A stretch of 64,000 bases of DNA from Oasisia sp. SBJ-2009 (taxonomy: Eukaryota; Annelida; Polychaeta; Sabellida; Siboglinidae): contig OZ024856.1 of assembly GCA_964017155.1 (NCBI GenBank), forward strand, positions 38,065,322-38,129,321, given 5' to 3'. The notes beneath the pieces are model-generated. The model saw nothing but the letters and a program-made list of their open reading frames with translations, was not told the DNA's origin and searched no databases. Below are positions 23,490 to 34,584 of this stretch, piece by piece (position 1 is the first letter of the stretch; every line of letters begins with the position of its first letter). The translations under genes and the position numbers were made by a program.

Positions 23490-25350
23490 TGAAAATTTAA
23501 ACTGTGTAAACTGAATGCTCCACCGGGAGCCACATGCACTTATCATAGTTGTCACAGTTGTAGCATTTTGTGGTTGCTTTGTTGATGTGGAAGCACGTGC
23601 GTACGTGCGTACGACTAGCCACGCCCCTGAATAACAATGATTAATAAAACATGGCTTACTCATGAATAGGGGTTGATGCTACTTTCTTATCTATCAGTCT
23701 AATAATTATATCAATAACTGTATATAAACTAAGTTTGGGCGAGGATTGTCCACTCAAATTAACCACGTTTCTGCATGGCTTACACATATAAGTAGTAACT
23801 TTTCTGGAATAACCCTGCAAAATCTACTTCGTTACAAGTACATTTTAAAATAAACTACTGTAACGAAGTATATGACAATGTACTTCGTTACATCGCACCA
23901 CTGCTGGATAGAAAATGTCACGCAGGATCGAATGCGCGCGATGTGGCGCTCGCGCTAGCGTTACAACACGTGAGTCACGACAGGCAGTTTTGTTTCGTTT
24001 TGTTGTATCCGTTTTGTTATAGTAGTGGATGTTTTTGAAATGCTACTGAACGCGTTATGTTTGAAGAACAAAAACGGAATTTGGCATATAAAGAAACAAC
24101 ATAATGACGTTTATAGGCGTATACATTTTATTCCACAAGGATTGATACTTCAATGTGTAAGTCACGCAGTAATATGGTTAATTTGAGTGAAAATTCCTTG
24201 CCCTAGCCTAGCGGCCTAGCCTATCCCAGATTCATATCCGGCCTACTCGACCCAAGTCCAAGACTGTGAATAACGGTTAATAATGTATGTTTTAAAGCAT
24301 ACAAACATTTCACATTAATAAATGCCACAAACAAAACTGCTAGAGAAAGACTGACTTTTAAAACTGGTGTATTTACCTGAAGACCAACTTGAGCAAAACA
24401 AAATTACACTTGTCACATGCAGTCGCATCCAAGAGATCCGGTATATCTAGCACGGTGACTCATCTAGCACACCGACCTCTATATAACAGGACGGCTAATG
24501 CTGCACTCCTTTGTGTGGGGCACAGAGTTAGATAAATAACCATTCCACAGGGTTCTAGTGGGGTGTTCTATTTATATCTACGGTGTGCTGTCACTTGACG
24601 CCACACTCCCCACAGCCGCCTGTTGATGTATGCCACCTGCCATGGGCGAGCTATTCAGTTGTGTGTGTTTCAGGTTTATGTGTTGATATTGTAACGCACA
24701 ACCACCGTGTAGTTAATTAGTGTAGTTTAATTAGTAGTAATAATTAGTGAAGTTTAAATAGTATATATAATATTAACGGTCCGCGCTTCGAAATTAGTGA
24801 GGATGCTAGTACACGATGGTCATAGTGTTCTTACTCTTATCACAGTAATTGAGTTTGATGTATACAGTGTACATACACTAGCTCTAGAAACTGCTACTGC
24901 AAAGATCAGCTCAAAATGAGTCTAGCTGTGATAACTGTGGAACAATAGTGTTTAATTATCAGTGAGAGTGTTTTTATGATACTGATATAGAAACACACTC
25001 TCACTTCTCTTAACTGTTTACTGAAACAACATTATTTTGGATGTCATGTATTATAATATAATAGACACTGGTTACACAGACACCCGTGGGTCACTGATTC
25101 AAATAACATACTTGTTACACAACAACTACCTGCATGGTATATTGTATAATGCACTGAGGTCATGTTCTGCTTTGTTCACATGGCAAGTTATGTGTCTTGT
25201 TTATGGTTCACCATCATGTTATATATGCATTTTAAAAGTTTATGTTTGTGCATGTTGTGCTTTGCCAGTTTAGTTTATCTTGTTATGAATGTTTATGTTC
25301 ATATTTGTGTCACTATTCACATTTCAAATTTGTATTTGAAATAACGAAAT
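23490..25350. other. No gene recognised
   Basis: Includes a ~125-bp interspersed repeat (24300-24425) that recurs at 42345-42475, and a hairpin at 24961-25005 with arms AGTGAGAGTGT. Confidence 0.4.
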
Positions 25351-25352
25351 AA

Positions 25353-25353
<1 letters not shown>

Positions 25354-25426
<73 letters not shown>
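25354..25426. repeat. (TA)n microsatellite
   Basis: About 36 TA copies. Confidence 0.95.
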
Positions 25427-25432
<6 letters not shown>

Positions 25433-25898
25433 TACCGAGGATAAACACATTAAAGCTCACAATAGCATACTTGTTTCCAATGTTGTCCTCCAAAAAATAC
25501 TAAGAATAAATTTAAGAAAATATAAAAAATAAATACATAAATAAATAAACACAGTAATATAATAATTAAAATGTAAATATTTTCAAATACAAGTAAACAA
25601 ATGTCATCAATAAGACAATGTGCTAACATAAAAAGGTGCTCTACTAAAATATAATAACATGATAGAACGTAGTAATATTAAATTAACAAAAAAATATTTA
25701 AAATGCCACTTTAAGATGATCATTCGTCAGCCATCGATCTGCTGTATAGTAGGGTCGTTACATTTTTTAAAGTGTTTTAACTTGACATTATGTTTGTGCT
25801 AGTGTTTTACATTTGTCAGATAAGATGGAATTTGTGCAACTTAGCAAATGTGTGTTAACCTGGTGTATGCGTAGGTTATACCACAGCATAATAACAAG

Positions 25899-26247
25899 GG
25901 ACTGGCTAACCGCAGAGCAGCTCTGCGGCCAAGGAAATATAAGCCACTATTTGCAGAGCAGGTTTCATCCAATCACCGCACAGGAATTTATGCGCATGTG
26001 TCGATGTTGTTGCGGTCTTTCACTGAGGCGATGCACGTTTGTAAATGATAGTTCAAAAAGATGGAGCCGCTTCGTTTAGAAGTAGACGCCACGTTTGACA
26101 ACTGGCAATCAATTTAGACAAGTATGCCACAGATCGCCATGTGAAGTTTTGCTTGTTCCCTAATTCGCAGAGCAGTGACGTCACTGCTCTGCGGATAGTG
26201 GATAATATTTCCTTATCCGCAGAGCTGCTCTGCGAATAGTCTCGTCC
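25899..26247 (+). mobile_element. 349-bp deletion derivative (MITE) of the 5.9 kb element
   Basis: Flanked by a perfect 10-bp duplication TAATAACAAG (25889-25898 and 26248-26257). Its first ~254 bp match 49184 down to 48933, and its last ~95 bp match the complement of 43285-43378, so the whole centre of the large element is missing. Confidence 0.85.
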
Positions 26248-26284
26248 TAATAACAAGGCCAACAGGCGGCTGCTGGGATCATAT

Positions 26285-26508
26285 TTGGACCCAAACCACT
26301 ATTCCAAAATAAGGGTGTGGGTGTGAGTTTGGGCTAGGGTTTTGGATTTGGATTAGGGTTAAGGCAATGATCTATTATATAGAGATCAGTGGTAATATGT
26401 TTCATATAAATAAATTCTGGCTCGATCCCCAAAGTCGGGTTTCCATTGTTACTGCCATGCAGCGGTGACAACCTCGCACCTCATTTTGGAATATTGGTTT
26501 GGTCCAAA
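26285..26508. mobile_element. Short inverted-repeat element
   Basis: ATTTGGACCCAAACCACTAT at the left matches ATTTGGACCAAACCAATATT read inward from the right. The centre has GGTTAGGG-like repeats (GGGTTTTGGATTTGGATTAGGG). It adjoins the flank of the 349-bp MITE. Confidence 0.6.
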
Positions 26509-27146
26509 TCCTGCTGCACCTGTCTTCAACACTTTAAAAAATAATAATACATTTGTAGCGTAACTGGTTTGATTCTAAACATCATATTTGCCATTATGAA
26601 TAATTAGTAGTACCATAAAAATATTAGACGCAAATAATACTAGCCTAGTGTTAAGAAAATGGTAGCTGAAGTTGAGCCGCTTGCCAGCGGCTAGGAGCCA
26701 CATGGCCGCGGCTCGGGGGCGTCAAAATAACACTGCCTCGCGCTATCCAGTCTTTATGTAGGTCAGTGACCCTGGACCTAAAGTCCATTTCGTGGCTGTA
26801 ATTTATGTAATTATGTAATGTTATTTATTTACTGACATCACTTAGTCAGTGTTGTTTAATTGTGTAGCAGTGTAGGCCTACAATTCAAACAGTTGCCTCA
26901 CTAATATGCCTGTCTGAACGTGATATCCCTATCACTTATCGTGTAGTAGAGCCATCAGCTTGTAAGGAATTATGGTTGCATAAATTCCTTGTAATTACTT
27001 TTCATGAAATATTATGATTATTATACATGAAGTCATATTTAACAATGTATCGAAGTCCAAACATAAACACAGACGAGAATGAGAAAATACAAAATGCTAT
27101 AAAGGAAGTCAGTAAACGGGACTGTATAACTATGGGGGATTTTAAC

Positions 27147-27258
27147 CAGTGACGTCACTGCTCTGCGGATAGTGGATAATATTTCCTTATCCGCAGAGCT
27201 GCTCTGCGAATAGTCTCGTCCTAATAACAAGGCCAACAGGCGGCTGCTGGGATCATAT
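27147..27258 (+). repeat. 112-bp templated insertion copied from 26173-26284
   Basis: Visually identical to 26173-26284. The copied piece contains one MITE end, its target duplication and 27 bp of unrelated flank, so it is not a transposition product. It interrupts a LINE endonuclease frame right after MGDFN. Confidence 0.85.
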
Positions 27259-27968
27259 AGTGGAAATCTATACAGAGTACTGGGAGTGAAGATCAAAAGT
27301 TTTTTAATTTAGTACAAGTTTCCTTATTCAACATGTGTTAGAACCAACAAGGGGTGAGAACGTGTTGGACATAGTGTTGAGCTCACAGAAGGAATTTATT
27401 GATAATGTCAGGATATGTGAGCCACTGGGATGTAGTGATCACAATAACCAGATATATTTTATCATCAAAGTAAAAGGAGAACAGAATCGAAAAATACGGT
27501 ACAGGAAACAATTTCACAAAGGAAGATATAAGGACATGAGGAAATATTTAGCAAAGATAGACTGGAATAACACACTGGAGAATAAGACAGCAACAGAATG
27601 TTGGAATGTCTTAAAGAGTGAAATTGACTGCATTGTCGAAAAATGTGTCCCCTTGAAAAAACAGGGGAAACGGTCAAAAAAGAAACACTTATCAAAAGAA
27701 GCCATTAGAAAAATCAAATACAAGCAAATGATGTGGAAGACATATAGACATAATGGAAGTGAAGAAGACTATGCCATTTATAAAGAAGCACTTAACCAAG
27801 AAATTAGAAATTAGAAATTCAAAGAGAAGCTAGGAACAAAAATTAGCTTTTAATATAAAATATGACAGCAAGAGTTTTTATGCGTATGTTCGAAGTAAAC
27901 AGAAAGTTCAGGATAAGGTCAGACCTCTAGAAGATAGTGATGGAAACATAATAACAGAGGGATTCTTA

Positions 27969-29588
27969 ATGGCAGAAAACCTAAATGAATACTTTAGTTC
28001 GGTATTTACCAGGGAAGATATTAGTGCATTACCAGTACCAGAGACTAAATTCGAAGGGAGAGAGTCAGACTATTTAGGACAACTAATTGTAACACCAAAA
28101 ATGGTAGCTAAGAAAATAAGGGATATGAAGGATAATAAGTCACCTGGAGTGGATGGGATTCCTCCCCAATTACTACTGGAAATTGTAGAACAAATTAGCA
28201 TACCACTTGCAACAGTGTTCAATTTGGCATTAGAGGAAGGAGTAGTTCCGTTAGAATGGAAAGAAGCAAACATCATACCATTATTTAAAAAAGGATCAAG
28301 AAGCAAATCAGAGAACTATAGACCAGTGAGTTTAACATCGGTGATTTGTAAACTATTAGAAAGACTAATTAAAGATCACTTGGTAGATTTTCTTGTTAAA
28401 AATAACTTGATTAACCCATCTCAACATGGGTTTCTCAAAGCGAGGTCATGCTTAACAAATATCTTATGTTTTTTGGAAGATGTCACAAAGTGGGTAGATG
28501 AGGGATCACCAGTAGATATAATATACTTAGATTTTAAAAAAGCTTTTGACAAAGTGCCACATCAAAGATTACTACTTAAACTGAAGGCCCATGGCATAGG
28601 CAATGTTATGATTAACTGGATAGAAAAATGGCTTGTTGATAGAAGACAAAGAGTAGTAGTTGATGGGGAGGTTTCAAACTGGAAATCGGTTTTGAGTGGA
28701 GAACCGCAGGGATCAGTATTGGGACCTATTTTGTTCTTAATATATATCAATGATTTGGATGATGATATAACAAGCAAGGTGTTGAAGTTTGCGGATGATA
28801 CAAAAGTGTTCAGAAAAATAAAAAGTGATGCAGATAGACAGCAATTACAAGATGATCTAAATAAGTTGACCGAATGGTCTGAGAAGTGGCAAATGCTGTT
28901 TAATTATGGGAAGTGTAAGTGCCTCCACACAGGACATGGGAATGAAGATGCACAATATACAATGGGTGATACTGTACTAAATACTACCATAAAGGAAAAG
29001 GACTTAGGGTTAACTATTAGTGCTGATATGAAGGTATCAGAACAGTGTGCAATTGCAGCAGCGAAGGGAAACCAAATTCTTGGATTAATTAGGCGAAATA
29101 TAGTGTACAAGGAAAAAGAACTAATAATACCACTGTACAAAACAATAGTTAGGCCTTATTTAGAATATTGCATACAGGCATGGAGACCATATCGCATGAA
29201 GGATATTGATATACTAGAAAGAGTACAAAGAAGAGCAACCAAAATGATACAAAAACCCAGGAATATTAGTTATGAAATGCGTCTAAAAGAATGTGGATTA
29301 ACAACACTAGAAACCAGGAGACTGCGAGGAGATCAGATAGAAGTTTTTAAAATATTGAATGGGTATGAAAATATTGACAGAAATATTTTTTTCTCAGTTA
29401 AGGAAGAGAGAAGGACTAGAGGACATGGAGTTACATTAGCAAAGAAGCAGTGTAGATTAGATATTAGAAAATTTTCATTTTCACAAAGAACAGTAAATGA
29501 ATGGAACAGATTATCGGCTGATTGTGTAGGTGCTAGTAGTGTTAATATGTTTAAAAATAAAATTGAAGGGCGGGGTACATTTAGATAG
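27969..29588 (+). CDS. LINE reverse transcriptase ORF (part of ORF2)
   Basis: Open for 539 codons. In order: fingers DNKSPGVDGIPPQLL near residue 55; palm DFKKAFDKVPHQRLL near 190; EPQGSVLGPILFLIYIND; FADD at about 275; the thumb; and a C-terminal region with LERVQRRATKMIQ. The upstream endonuclease part (27335-27814) is out of frame, so this is a fragment of a once longer protein. It copies element RNA at the target site in the family's known mechanism. Confidence 0.85.
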   Translation: MAENLNEYFSSVFTREDISALPVPETKFEGRESDYLGQLIVTPKMVAKKIRDMKDNKSPGVDGIPPQLLLEIVEQISIPLATVFNLALEEGVVPLEWKEANIIPLFKKGSRSKSENYRPVSLTSVICKLLERLIKDHLVDFLVKNNLINPSQHGFLKARSCLTNILCFLEDVTKWVDEGSPVDIIYLDFKKAFDKVPHQRLLLKLKAHGIGNVMINWIEKWLVDRRQRVVVDGEVSNWKSVLSGEPQGSVLGPILFLIYINDLDDDITSKVLKFADDTKVFRKIKSDADRQQLQDDLNKLTEWSEKWQMLFNYGKCKCLHTGHGNEDAQYTMGDTVLNTTIKEKDLGLTISADMKVSEQCAIAAAKGNQILGLIRRNIVYKEKELIIPLYKTIVRPYLEYCIQAWRPYRMKDIDILERVQRRATKMIQKPRNISYEMRLKECGLTTLETRRLRGDQIEVFKILNGYENIDRNIFFSVKEERRTRGHGVTLAKKQCRLDIRKFSFSQRTVNEWNRLSADCVGASSVNMFKNKIEGRGTFR

Positions 29589-29699
29589 ATAGGTTGGACT
29601 CTCGATAAGCCAAAGGGCTTCCTTGTCCACCTGCCATCTTGAGTTGATTCTCTAGGTGGCAATCTTGTTAAATCTTGTTAAATCTATGTCTGCACATCC

Positions 29700-30540
29700 T
29701 ATTATACGAAAGCTAAGTTTGGTTTCTAAATGTGATTCACGGTTTGGATATCGACCAGGGTCAGGATGACTGTCAGATTTGAACTGGGTGTGAGGAGGAC
29801 CAACCAGCACAGGGAACGTTAATCTAACTACTCAATAGAGAGTGACACTTCTACGAAGGTAAACAAAAGGGATCATGTCAGCTTTAGGGCGCACCGCTTA
29901 TCTAGACCAGTCTACTATTACAAAATAAGGGGTGTAGTGGTCAGGGTTCCTACTGTGTTAATGACCTATGGATGATTGATTCCCCTGTGGGCTGGGCTCC
30001 TGGGGGCCGTCTCTTCGGCTTAGCCAAATGTAGTGTATTTTGCAATTCTAGACTGTCTGTGGTTGTACATTTTATATTTAAATGTATTGTTTATGGCATA
30101 TGGGGGTCATTCTACTTGATTATATTGATGCTTTATGTCTGTGTTTTAGTGTGATTTCCCTAATTAATACCTCCTCTCACCAGAGAAGTCACATCTCCTG
30201 CCCTCCTGCAAAAGGACTGCGACCTGTGACAGTGTGGGGGTATCGGCTCCACACCCCACCTTGACTGTTTACTCATTCATTATTTACTATACGCTGGCAT
30301 ATAATATATATAATAATATTAATACTATGTCTAATAATAAACTACACGGTGGCTGTACGTTACAAGCTAACCGGTGCTCTCTTACCTCTCTCTCCCGCTG
30401 TAGGTCGAGCCCAAAGGGTTATAAGACCAACGACGGACGTGGCTCGGGATACCGCTGTTGGTGACGAGGTGACAACAAACGTACAATACGCAATGTCAGC
30501 GACACTTTACCGACTTATAAAGGTTGTCCTTCTCAGCCGC
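29700..30540. other. No gene recognised
   Basis: Mixed-composition intergenic DNA; short frames without motifs. Confidence 0.4.
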
Positions 30541-30542
30541 TC

Positions 30543-31004
30543 GCGCTTACATTTTTCCGATCGTTAAAAACGTTCTGATTGACATTTCTGCGCATGCGCA
30601 ATAAATGTTAAATCACCAATGTACAGCGAAACAACAAAGCATTTTTGGTATAAATGCCACGGGCTGTTCGTTAACTCTCATGTGATGATTACTGTGAAGT
30701 GTTTCTTAAAATGTCGTTCAATGCAATAAAATATTAGGTTTTTATAAATCACTGTCACGGATTATGGCGCACAATAGTGACGTCATTTACGCTTCCTATC
30801 TAAATATGCCTCAAATCTTCTTTGCCTCGTGTTAATTTGCGACAAATAATTTTGCTGATAGGCTATATACACCCTGATGAACAACCCGTAGTATTTATAC
30901 CATATAAGCTTTGTCATTTCGCTGCACATTGATGATTTTACAAATATCGCGCATGCGCAGAAACGTCAATCGGAACGTTTATAACGCCGGAAAAATGTAA
31001 GCGC
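30543..31004. mobile_element. 462-bp MITE with ~130-bp inverted ends
   Basis: Both ends read inward as GCGCTTACATTTTTCCG, then GATTGAC, TTTCTGCGCATGCGC and CAATGT-CAGCGAAA. No clear target duplication was found. Confidence 0.8.
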
Positions 31005-31189
31005 TACACCGCCATTCTACGACACACGAAGATGTGACATCATCGCCTTGTTCTCCCGCTGTGGGGACATCATCAACGCTGCACGGTGCACCCGCTCCAA
31101 GCCAGTGGACCGTGCTAGCAACACACGCTTATACATAAGGACTCCGTATACATAACTCGACGGAGCCGACCTCAACAAATCAAGTCTTA

Positions 31190-31720
31190 AGATAGCCTCG
31201 GTTACCCAGACTCCGTGAGGTGGCAGCACTTTTAGGCCCCCTCAACTTCGCCTGGGATACGCCTGGGACAGTATATATTCTTAAGTTTCTACATCCGGGC
31301 AGCCTTACCCCAGAATAGGGTAGAGACGCTGATTGGCTCTCAGGCCAACTATGAAATAAAAATTTAAATAACGATATAGTTTTACAAGATAATAATATCA
31401 TTTGAAAAGTATTCACCATTGAACTTATAGTAACACAACAGTAAGTAAAAATTCAAATTTACCGTTGTTTATAAAATAAGAATTACGGCAGGATTAACCA
31501 GTATCCGTGAGGTGGCAGCATTGTCTAGCCCGACACGGATAGCATACAAATTAAATAAGGAAACCTTTTGATTAAATAATGCTGTATTATAAAAACTATT
31601 AAAAATTAAACTTATATTAACCCAAAATAAATAGAAATACAAATTTTCAGTTGTTTATAAAAAAAAATATTACGGCAGTGTCCGTGAGGTGGCAGCATTT
31701 TATAGATCACGCGGATACCA
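31190..31720. repeat. Diverged ~177-bp tandem repeat with conserved CTCF-like motif
   Basis: TCCGTGAGGTGGCAGCA is identical at 31212, 31504 and 31681 while the surrounding sequence has diverged. Flanks share GTTGTTTATAAAA and TTACGGCAG. Confidence 0.75.
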
Positions 31721-32238
31721 AACAAAAGCCGGCAAATGTCACCAGACTGTCTTCTCGGCGTAGTTCCGCAGCCGACCGACAGTCGGTTAAGCGAGACTAG
31801 TCTTAAGACAACATATTTAACTTAAGCGAAATAGTAGTTCCGTTTCCAAAATATTAGGTTCGCGTTAATTCAAACAATTCTTTTTTAATTAGTCTGGAAA
31901 TGCAGCAATCCTTCGAATGATATCTGCCGATGTAACAGATGATCTAGAATAAATCAGAACATACAATGAAACTTTGGCGATACTTCGAGACCGGGTGACG
32001 AACGTAACGCTGCTGTTGCACACATACCATAGGAAACATACACAATTACACTCGAAACCTAATGTAGCCACGACATACTTGTAACCCTTTTCTTAACTTC
32101 ACAATCGACTGCGCCAAGACGACTCCAAGCAATGACAACAACATCCTCGGTGGAATACCAGTAGGAAACCGGTCACTTTCATGCAAGAAACAAAACATGG
32201 ATACACTGTAAGTTAGCACTATGTATACAACTAGCAAA

Positions 32239-32307
32239 TTGTGTGTGTGTTTGTGTGTGTGCGTGCGTGCGTGCGTGCGTGTGTGTGTGTGTGTGTGTGT
32301 GTCTCTC

Positions 32308-32380
<73 letters not shown>

Positions 32381-32394
32381 GCGCGCGCGCACGC
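32239..32394. repeat. (GT)n/(GCGT)n microsatellite
   Basis: GT and GCGT repeats, ending in alternating GC. Confidence 0.95.
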
Positions 32395-32572
32395 GATGAA
32401 TATTACTATTCCATCAACGAATTAGATTATTGATTGAGTCATATCATCATCGTATTGTAGGATACTTTGTTGTTTCTGCAGACGAGCACAAACGTGGTTG
32501 ACAAATAATCAAAAACCGTAAACGTTAGCAGTCCGTTTGCTTGTATTGTACAGTATCGTTTTATATTGCATA

Positions 32573-32780
<208 letters not shown>

Positions 32781-33700
32781 ATGTATGTGTATATTTAGCA
32801 AAGTATAAACACTTTTTATTTAACAGGTCAATGTTTACCAAATTTGCCAAGTTCTCAAAGAAACGTCTAGATAGCGAGCTCGGATAATTCCGGCGGCGTT
32901 ATTACATACTATGTGGTGCGTATACATAATATATATTTGCCTTGCCTTGCCTTGCCTATTCCGTAGTGTCAGTGGACCATTGGGGCACCACAGATATCCT
33001 GGCAACCAGCTCCTTCCACTCCTCTCGTCTCTCCGCTTTCCTCATGGCGGCGCCCAGTGTCAAGCCCGTCCATTCCGGGATGTTGTCTTCCCATCTCTTT
33101 CTCTGTCTGCCTCGTCTTCTCCCTCCTTGGATTGTACCTTGCATGATTGTCTTGGCAAGCCCTGATGATCTTGTTATGTGTCCGTACCATCTCAGTTTAC
33201 GTTGTTTGACTGTGGTCAGGAGGTCTTCGTGGGGTCCAATGGCTTGCCGAGTTCTGTTTCGGACCTCTTCGTTGGTGATGTGGTCTCTGTACGTGATGCC
33301 GAGGAGTTTTCTGAGGCATCTCATCTCCACGGCCTGTATCCTTTTCTCGGTTTCTGCTGTTAATGTCCAAGACTCACAGGCGTACAGGTATATGGACATG
33401 ACTAGGGAGCGCATCAGTCTGATCTTTGAGCTGAGCGCTATATTCCTAACATTCCAAATGGTCTTGAGTTTGGCGAGTGCTGCTGTGGCCTGGGCGATCC
33501 TAGCGAGAATTTCAGGTTTAGATCCTTCATCTGCAATGATTGCTCCCAGATATTTGAATCGGTTGACGCAATCTAGTTTCTTGCCGTTGACCCTGATGTC
33601 AGTGCTAAAGCCATTGGTGTTGTTGGTCATCAGTTTGGTCTTTTCTGCATTGATCTGCATGCCGAAGGCTGTAGAAGTCTTGTCAAGGCGTTCCACCAAG

Positions 33701-34468
33701 TCAGCTAGCTCCTCTTCCCTTCCTGGCCAGGCCGTCTATGTCGTCGGCAAAACGCACGTTTGTGATATTTCTGCCACAAATGCTGACTGTCCCTTCATGG
33801 TCGTTCAGTGCGTCAGCCATAATTATCTCCAAGAAGATGTTGAAGAGGGTGGGGGAGAGCACACAGCCTTGTCTTACTCCGACGGTGGTTCTGAACCAGT
33901 CCCCTATGCTGTTGTCAAGGTAGACTGCGCTGGTGGCCTTGTCATAGAGGTTCTGTATCATTCTGATCAGGTTGGCGTTGATGTTGAAATGCTTCATGGT
34001 GGCCCATAGTGCTGCATGCCATACCCTGTCGAATGCCTTCTTGAAGTCAATGAAGACGTGATAGAGGTCTTGTTGGTGTTGGAGGTACTTCTCGCACAGT
34101 ATCCTAAGGTTGAAGATCTGCTCTGTTGTGCTGTGTCCTGGAATGAAGCCAGCTTGTTCCTCGGCAATGATCTTTCCTGCTTGCGCCTTCAGTCGGTTGA
34201 GCAAGATTTTCAACATAACTTTGCTTGGGTGGCTGATGAGGCTGATAGTACGATAGTTCTGGCATAGCTGTAGGTTGCCTTTCTTGGGGAGGGTGATGAT
34301 GAGAGATTGGGTCCACGGCGTGGGCCACTCCCCTGTCTGCCAGTTCTTGTTGCAGATAGTCAGTAGGGCGCTTATCATGGCTTCTCCCCCTGTCTGAACC
34401 AGCTCTGCTGGGACGTTGTGCGCTCTTGCTGACTTCCCCTTCTTGAGCGATTTCACCGCTGCTTCCAC
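33701..34468 (-). CDS. RTE-like LINE reverse transcriptase ORF
   Basis: 255 codons with RT blocks VFIDFKKAFDRVWH, VGVRQGCVLSPTLFNIFLE and catalytic FADD (RFADDIDGLA) near the C end. The frame breaks after GLARKG; the thumb continues in another frame (33699-32956) with RWYGHITR and GRRRGRQRKRWED. Confidence 0.85.
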   Translation of the reverse strand: MEAAVKSLKKGKSARAHNVPAELVQTGGEAMISALLTICNKNWQTGEWPTPWTQSLIITLPKKGNLQLCQNYRTISLISHPSKVMLKILLNRLKAQAGKIIAEEQAGFIPGHSTTEQIFNLRILCEKYLQHQQDLYHVFIDFKKAFDRVWHAALWATMKHFNINANLIRMIQNLYDKATSAVYLDNSIGDWFRTTVGVRQGCVLSPTLFNIFLEIIMADALNDHEGTVSICGRNITNVRFADDIDGLARKGRGAS

Positions 34469-34584
34469 TTCTTCGCGAAGGATGGGGTGGTTGTCGTTGT
34501 CGGTTGCTGGAGGGACGTTTAGTACTTCTGGGTCTCATGCGGCTCTGTAGTTGTACAGCTCGGAGCAGTACTCGGACCACCTCT

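Larger units (their letters stand above)
27040..29690 (+). mobile_element. CR1/jockey-group LINE, RT frame intact
   Basis: 5'-truncated copy starting inside the APE endonuclease (YRSPNINTDENEK, MGDFN). After the 112-bp insertion and a frameshift, NVLDIVLSS and the linker are open to 27814. A short slippage (repeated ATTAGAA) breaks the frame, and then 27969-29588 (539 codons) is open. That RT has SVLGPILFLIYINDL and the catalytic FADD (KFADDTKVF). The 3' end shows TTGTTAAATC repeats. The RT looks intact but the element as a whole cannot be autonomous. Confidence 0.85.
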
